A stretch of 64,000 nt of DNA, from positions 156,003 to 220,002 of the forward strand of contig JANSWZ010000008.1 of the NCBI GenBank assembly GCA_024743215.1, in the 5' to 3' direction. Source of the DNA: Alphaproteobacteria bacterium (GTDB lineage: Bacteria; Pseudomonadota; Alphaproteobacteria; Rhizobiales; GCA-2746425). Positions 62,408-64,000 of the stretch are shown here, piece after piece. The notes below the pieces were generated by a model that worked only from the letters and a program-made list of their open reading frames with translations, was not told where the DNA came from and did not search any database. The translations under genes were made by a program, and so were the position numbers. Numbering within the stretch: the first letter of the stretch is position 1; each line of letters starts with the position of its first letter.

Positions 62408-62994
62408 CAGCCGCGCACCAGAATAATGTTGTTCTGGTCCAGATCTTCCTGAAACTGTTCCAGCGCATCAATCCGCCGTGCCTCGCGCAAAGTTTGTTGG
62501 TATGTCTGCTCCGCAATCTGGGCGTAAGAGCTTTTTCCAGTCAGCCAATGGGCCATTTTGGCCGCCAGTTTTGCGGCAACCACATCCACAAAAAGCGTAT
62601 CCCAAAGCCCGGTGGTTGTTACGCGCTTGATGTAACGCAATTTCAACGGCGCAATCGCGTCGGTCAAAATGGCCTCGCCTTCCAACTCATAGGGTATCAA
62701 AGTGCCATTCAACGCCCCGTCTTGCCGCAGCGCCATCATGCGCAGGCAATCGCCCGGCAACTCATATTTGTAGCGCCAGCGCCACGCAGGCACCTCAACA
62801 CTTGCGGCAAGCTGCACCCGCACCAGCGCAAAGTTCCATGCAAATTTGCGCATTTCACTGTCCCGCGTCTGGCCAAAGTTTCGGGAAAACCAAAGCCGCA
62901 CACTCGTATCTTCACTGGGTGACGACACTGGCGCTTCATGAAGCATATCCAGCGCCATGTTCCAGATATCAATTTCAGCAACACTTGAAGGCAT
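62407..62994 (-). CDS. Podoviral tail tubular protein A (gp11-like)
   Basis: This 195-residue protein starts SVAEIDIWNMALDMLHEAPVSS and has ARxWFSRNF-like and FAWNFALVR segments, as in gp11-type adaptor proteins. These bridge the portal and the nozzle. It is followed directly by the nozzle gene, as in T7-like phages. The ATG at 62994 is chosen over TTG at 62997. Confidence 0.78.
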   Translation of the reverse strand: MPSSVAEIDIWNMALDMLHEAPVSSPSEDTSVRLWFSRNFGQTRDSEMRKFAWNFALVRVQLAASVEVPAWRWRYKYELPGDCLRMMALRQDGALNGTLIPYELEGEAILTDAIAPLKLRYIKRVTTTGLWDTLFVDVVAAKLAAKMAHWLTGKSSYAQIAEQTYQQTLREARRIDALEQFQEDLDQNNIILVRG

Positions 62995-62997
62995 CAA

Positions 62998-63303
62998 TTA
63001 GTCTCCCTTCTCGGCAATTTGGCCCTGCAATGCGCAGATTTGGGCCTGCAGAGCGGCAAACCCGGATACTTCAGGCGTGTTTGCCGCAACGGTCTCATCC
63101 ACAACGGGTGTCACCGGCGGCAGCGCATCAATCAAAGCGTTCCGCTGCACTCGCAGCCAATCAGTCTTGCCGGTCAATGCTTCCAGTGGCGCAGTGCCAT
63201 CCATCACGCGGCGAAAATGCGCCGCACGGGCCGTATCCGTCTCACGCGCAATCAGTTTTTTCAGCTGCGCGGTTTTAGGCGCCAATTTTGCTGATTTAGC
63301 CAT
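62998..63303 (-). CDS. Small phage protein between capsid and tail genes
   Basis: This 101-residue helical protein starts MAKSAKLAPKTAQLKKLI. It is Ala/Thr-rich with a C-terminal helix (FAALQAQICALQGQI) that could form a coiled coil. It ends 3 bases before the gp11-like start. Small proteins here are often head-completion or scaffold-related. No family is recognised. Confidence 0.6.
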   Translation of the reverse strand: MAKSAKLAPKTAQLKKLIARETDTARAAHFRRVMDGTAPLEALTGKTDWLRVQRNALIDALPPVTPVVDETVAANTPEVSGFAALQAQICALQGQIAEKGD

Positions 63304-63318
63304 TTGAAATCTCCAATT

Positions 63319-63345
63319 AAAAAAGGGTCGGCAAAATGCCGACCC
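63319..63345 (-). terminator. Terminator after the major capsid gene
   Basis: A perfect 9-bp stem (63325-63333 with 63337-63345, 3-base loop) is followed on the minus strand by six T. It lies about 60 bases after the capsid stop, a typical place for a terminator that favours capsid over tail gene expression. Confidence 0.85.
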
Positions 63346-63405
63346 CATCTGGTCCAATGATCTGAAAACCATCATTCTCAACCACGTAACCACGCCAAAA
63401 GCGTG

Positions 63406-63999
63406 TCAGGCGTTGACCACTAATTGTGCCAGGCGAATGTTTTTACGGTTATAGACCCGGTCCCAATTGGTCGCGTTTTCCAACTCGGCCCATGAGGGAG
63501 AAAGGGCTGCAACACTGCCGCTGGTGAATTTCACACCACGCGGATGCAGCAGCGCATGACGGCGCGTATGCACAGTGTCCTGACCGCCGCCATTTCCAAC
63601 AGCCGGTTCACGGTCCGTTTCAAACGCCACCAGATCAGCTCCGGCCCCGTCGGCAAAGGCAAATGCGCCCCGGCCAAACAGGTAACAGGTATAGGCCGGA
63701 GAATTGCTTCCAGCCGTCACCGGCATGCGGTCATCCACCACCACTTCCATACCCTGGAACATGGCAATTTCAGTGGCATCAGACGGTTTGATGAATTCAA
63801 TCTCATCATTATCCGCCATATTCACATACACGGCAGAATGCACAGCAATGGCTGCAAACTCATCCATGTAATCGCCCATCGTCACACGGGCGCGGCGCAC
63901 CGCAGCGCCGGAAATGCGATTGGCTGCCGTGATGGAACCAGAAACGACATCATTATAAATCGAATAAGTCATGTCGTCGCTGTCATTGGCCGCGTTGTC
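63406..63999 (-). CDS. Phage major capsid protein, C-terminal part (5' end outside window)
   Basis: The frame is open to the window edge, leaving about 197 C-terminal residues. Features match the coat-protein family of short-tailed phages: a segment ending MDEFAAIAVHSAVYVNMA, IEFIKPSD, MEVVVDDRMPV, TCYLFGRGAFAFADG, TDREPAVGNGGGQDTVHTRR and LHPRGVKFT. The NGGG and HPRG motifs are diagnostic of this capsid fold. An internal ATG at 63972 exists, but the reading frame continues upstream without a stop. Portal, scaffold and terminase genes would be expected beyond the right edge. Confidence 0.8.
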   Translation of the reverse strand, partial: DNAANDSDDMTYSIYNDVVSGSITAANRISGAAVRRARVTMGDYMDEFAAIAVHSAVYVNMADNDEIEFIKPSDATEIAMFQGMEVVVDDRMPVTAGSNSPAYTCYLFGRGAFAFADGAGADLVAFETDREPAVGNGGGQDTVHTRRHALLHPRGVKFTSGSVAALSPSWAELENATNWDRVYNRKNIRLAQLVVNA

Positions 64000-64000
64000 A

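Noticed and set aside
1..64000. Search by eye for CRISPR arrays, tRNA, rRNA and insertion sequences
   Set aside because: No regularly spaced direct repeats, no tRNA T-loop context and no transposase-like gene were seen.

Overview
The window comes from a motile, free-living alphaproteobacterium of moderate GC content, probably marine or aquatic. Three things point there. The flagellar gene order (flgF-flgG-flgA-flgH, then dksA, fliX and flgI-flgJ/cheL-like-flgN/flbY-like) is the Caulobacter-type arrangement. A CtrA box lies between fliX and flgI. DksA has the zinc-site-depleted alphaproteobacterial form. Two TRAP transporters fit a marine lifestyle. I saw no rRNA, tRNA, CRISPR array or insertion sequence. 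The species cannot be named from the sequence.

Layout. 0-6.5 kb: flagellar rod, L-ring and P-ring genes with FliX, plus a FlaG-like protein. 6.5-10.5 kb: cytoplasmic-type muramoyl amidase with a TerB/DnaJ protein, an EamA exporter and a large unclassified membrane protein. 10.5-18.5 kb: a cupin, then two divergently transcribed TRAP transporters, a DctP-DctQ-DctM set (with a GlcG/HbpS-like protein) and a TAXI set (with a second cupin). 18.5-21 kb: small envelope proteins and an AIM24 protein. 21.1-26.8 kb: a fused 5-oxoprolinase/hydantoinase, then an ArsR-methyltransferase regulator (SahR type) overlapping metF, with a 22-bp palindromic operator in front.

27.0-33.9 kb holds the most interesting locus. 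It has a 125-residue precursor peptide with a Cys/Ser/Thr-rich C-terminus after a Gly-Gly, a complete class II lanthipeptide synthetase (LanM), a small secreted four-cysteine protein, a four-helix membrane protein and a hybrid histidine kinase, in tight same-strand order. A LuxR-type response regulator faces them. The precursor seems to carry its own Sec-type signal peptide, and no LanT transporter/protease is present. This looks like an undescribed proteobacterial lanthipeptide system with built-in signalling.

34-46 kb is ordinary chromosome: azoreductase, a 30-residue membrane peptide gene, an amidase, an extensin-like protein, an acetyltransferase, two MFS transporters, EttA, a fasciclin protein and a divergent DUF4198/HupE pair whose mature N-termini probably start with His. 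46-54.7 kb: a dipeptide-type ABC importer, its probable LacI-family regulator and a divergent PhyH-type dioxygenase.

From about 55 kb to the right edge, on the minus strand, is the late module of a podovirus-like prophage. Read in transcription order it has a major capsid protein (cut by the window end), a small protein, tail tubular proteins A and B, an internal-virion-like protein, a tail fibre, two unknowns, a GH19 endolysin and holin-like membrane proteins. Integrase, portal, terminase and replication genes are not in the window.
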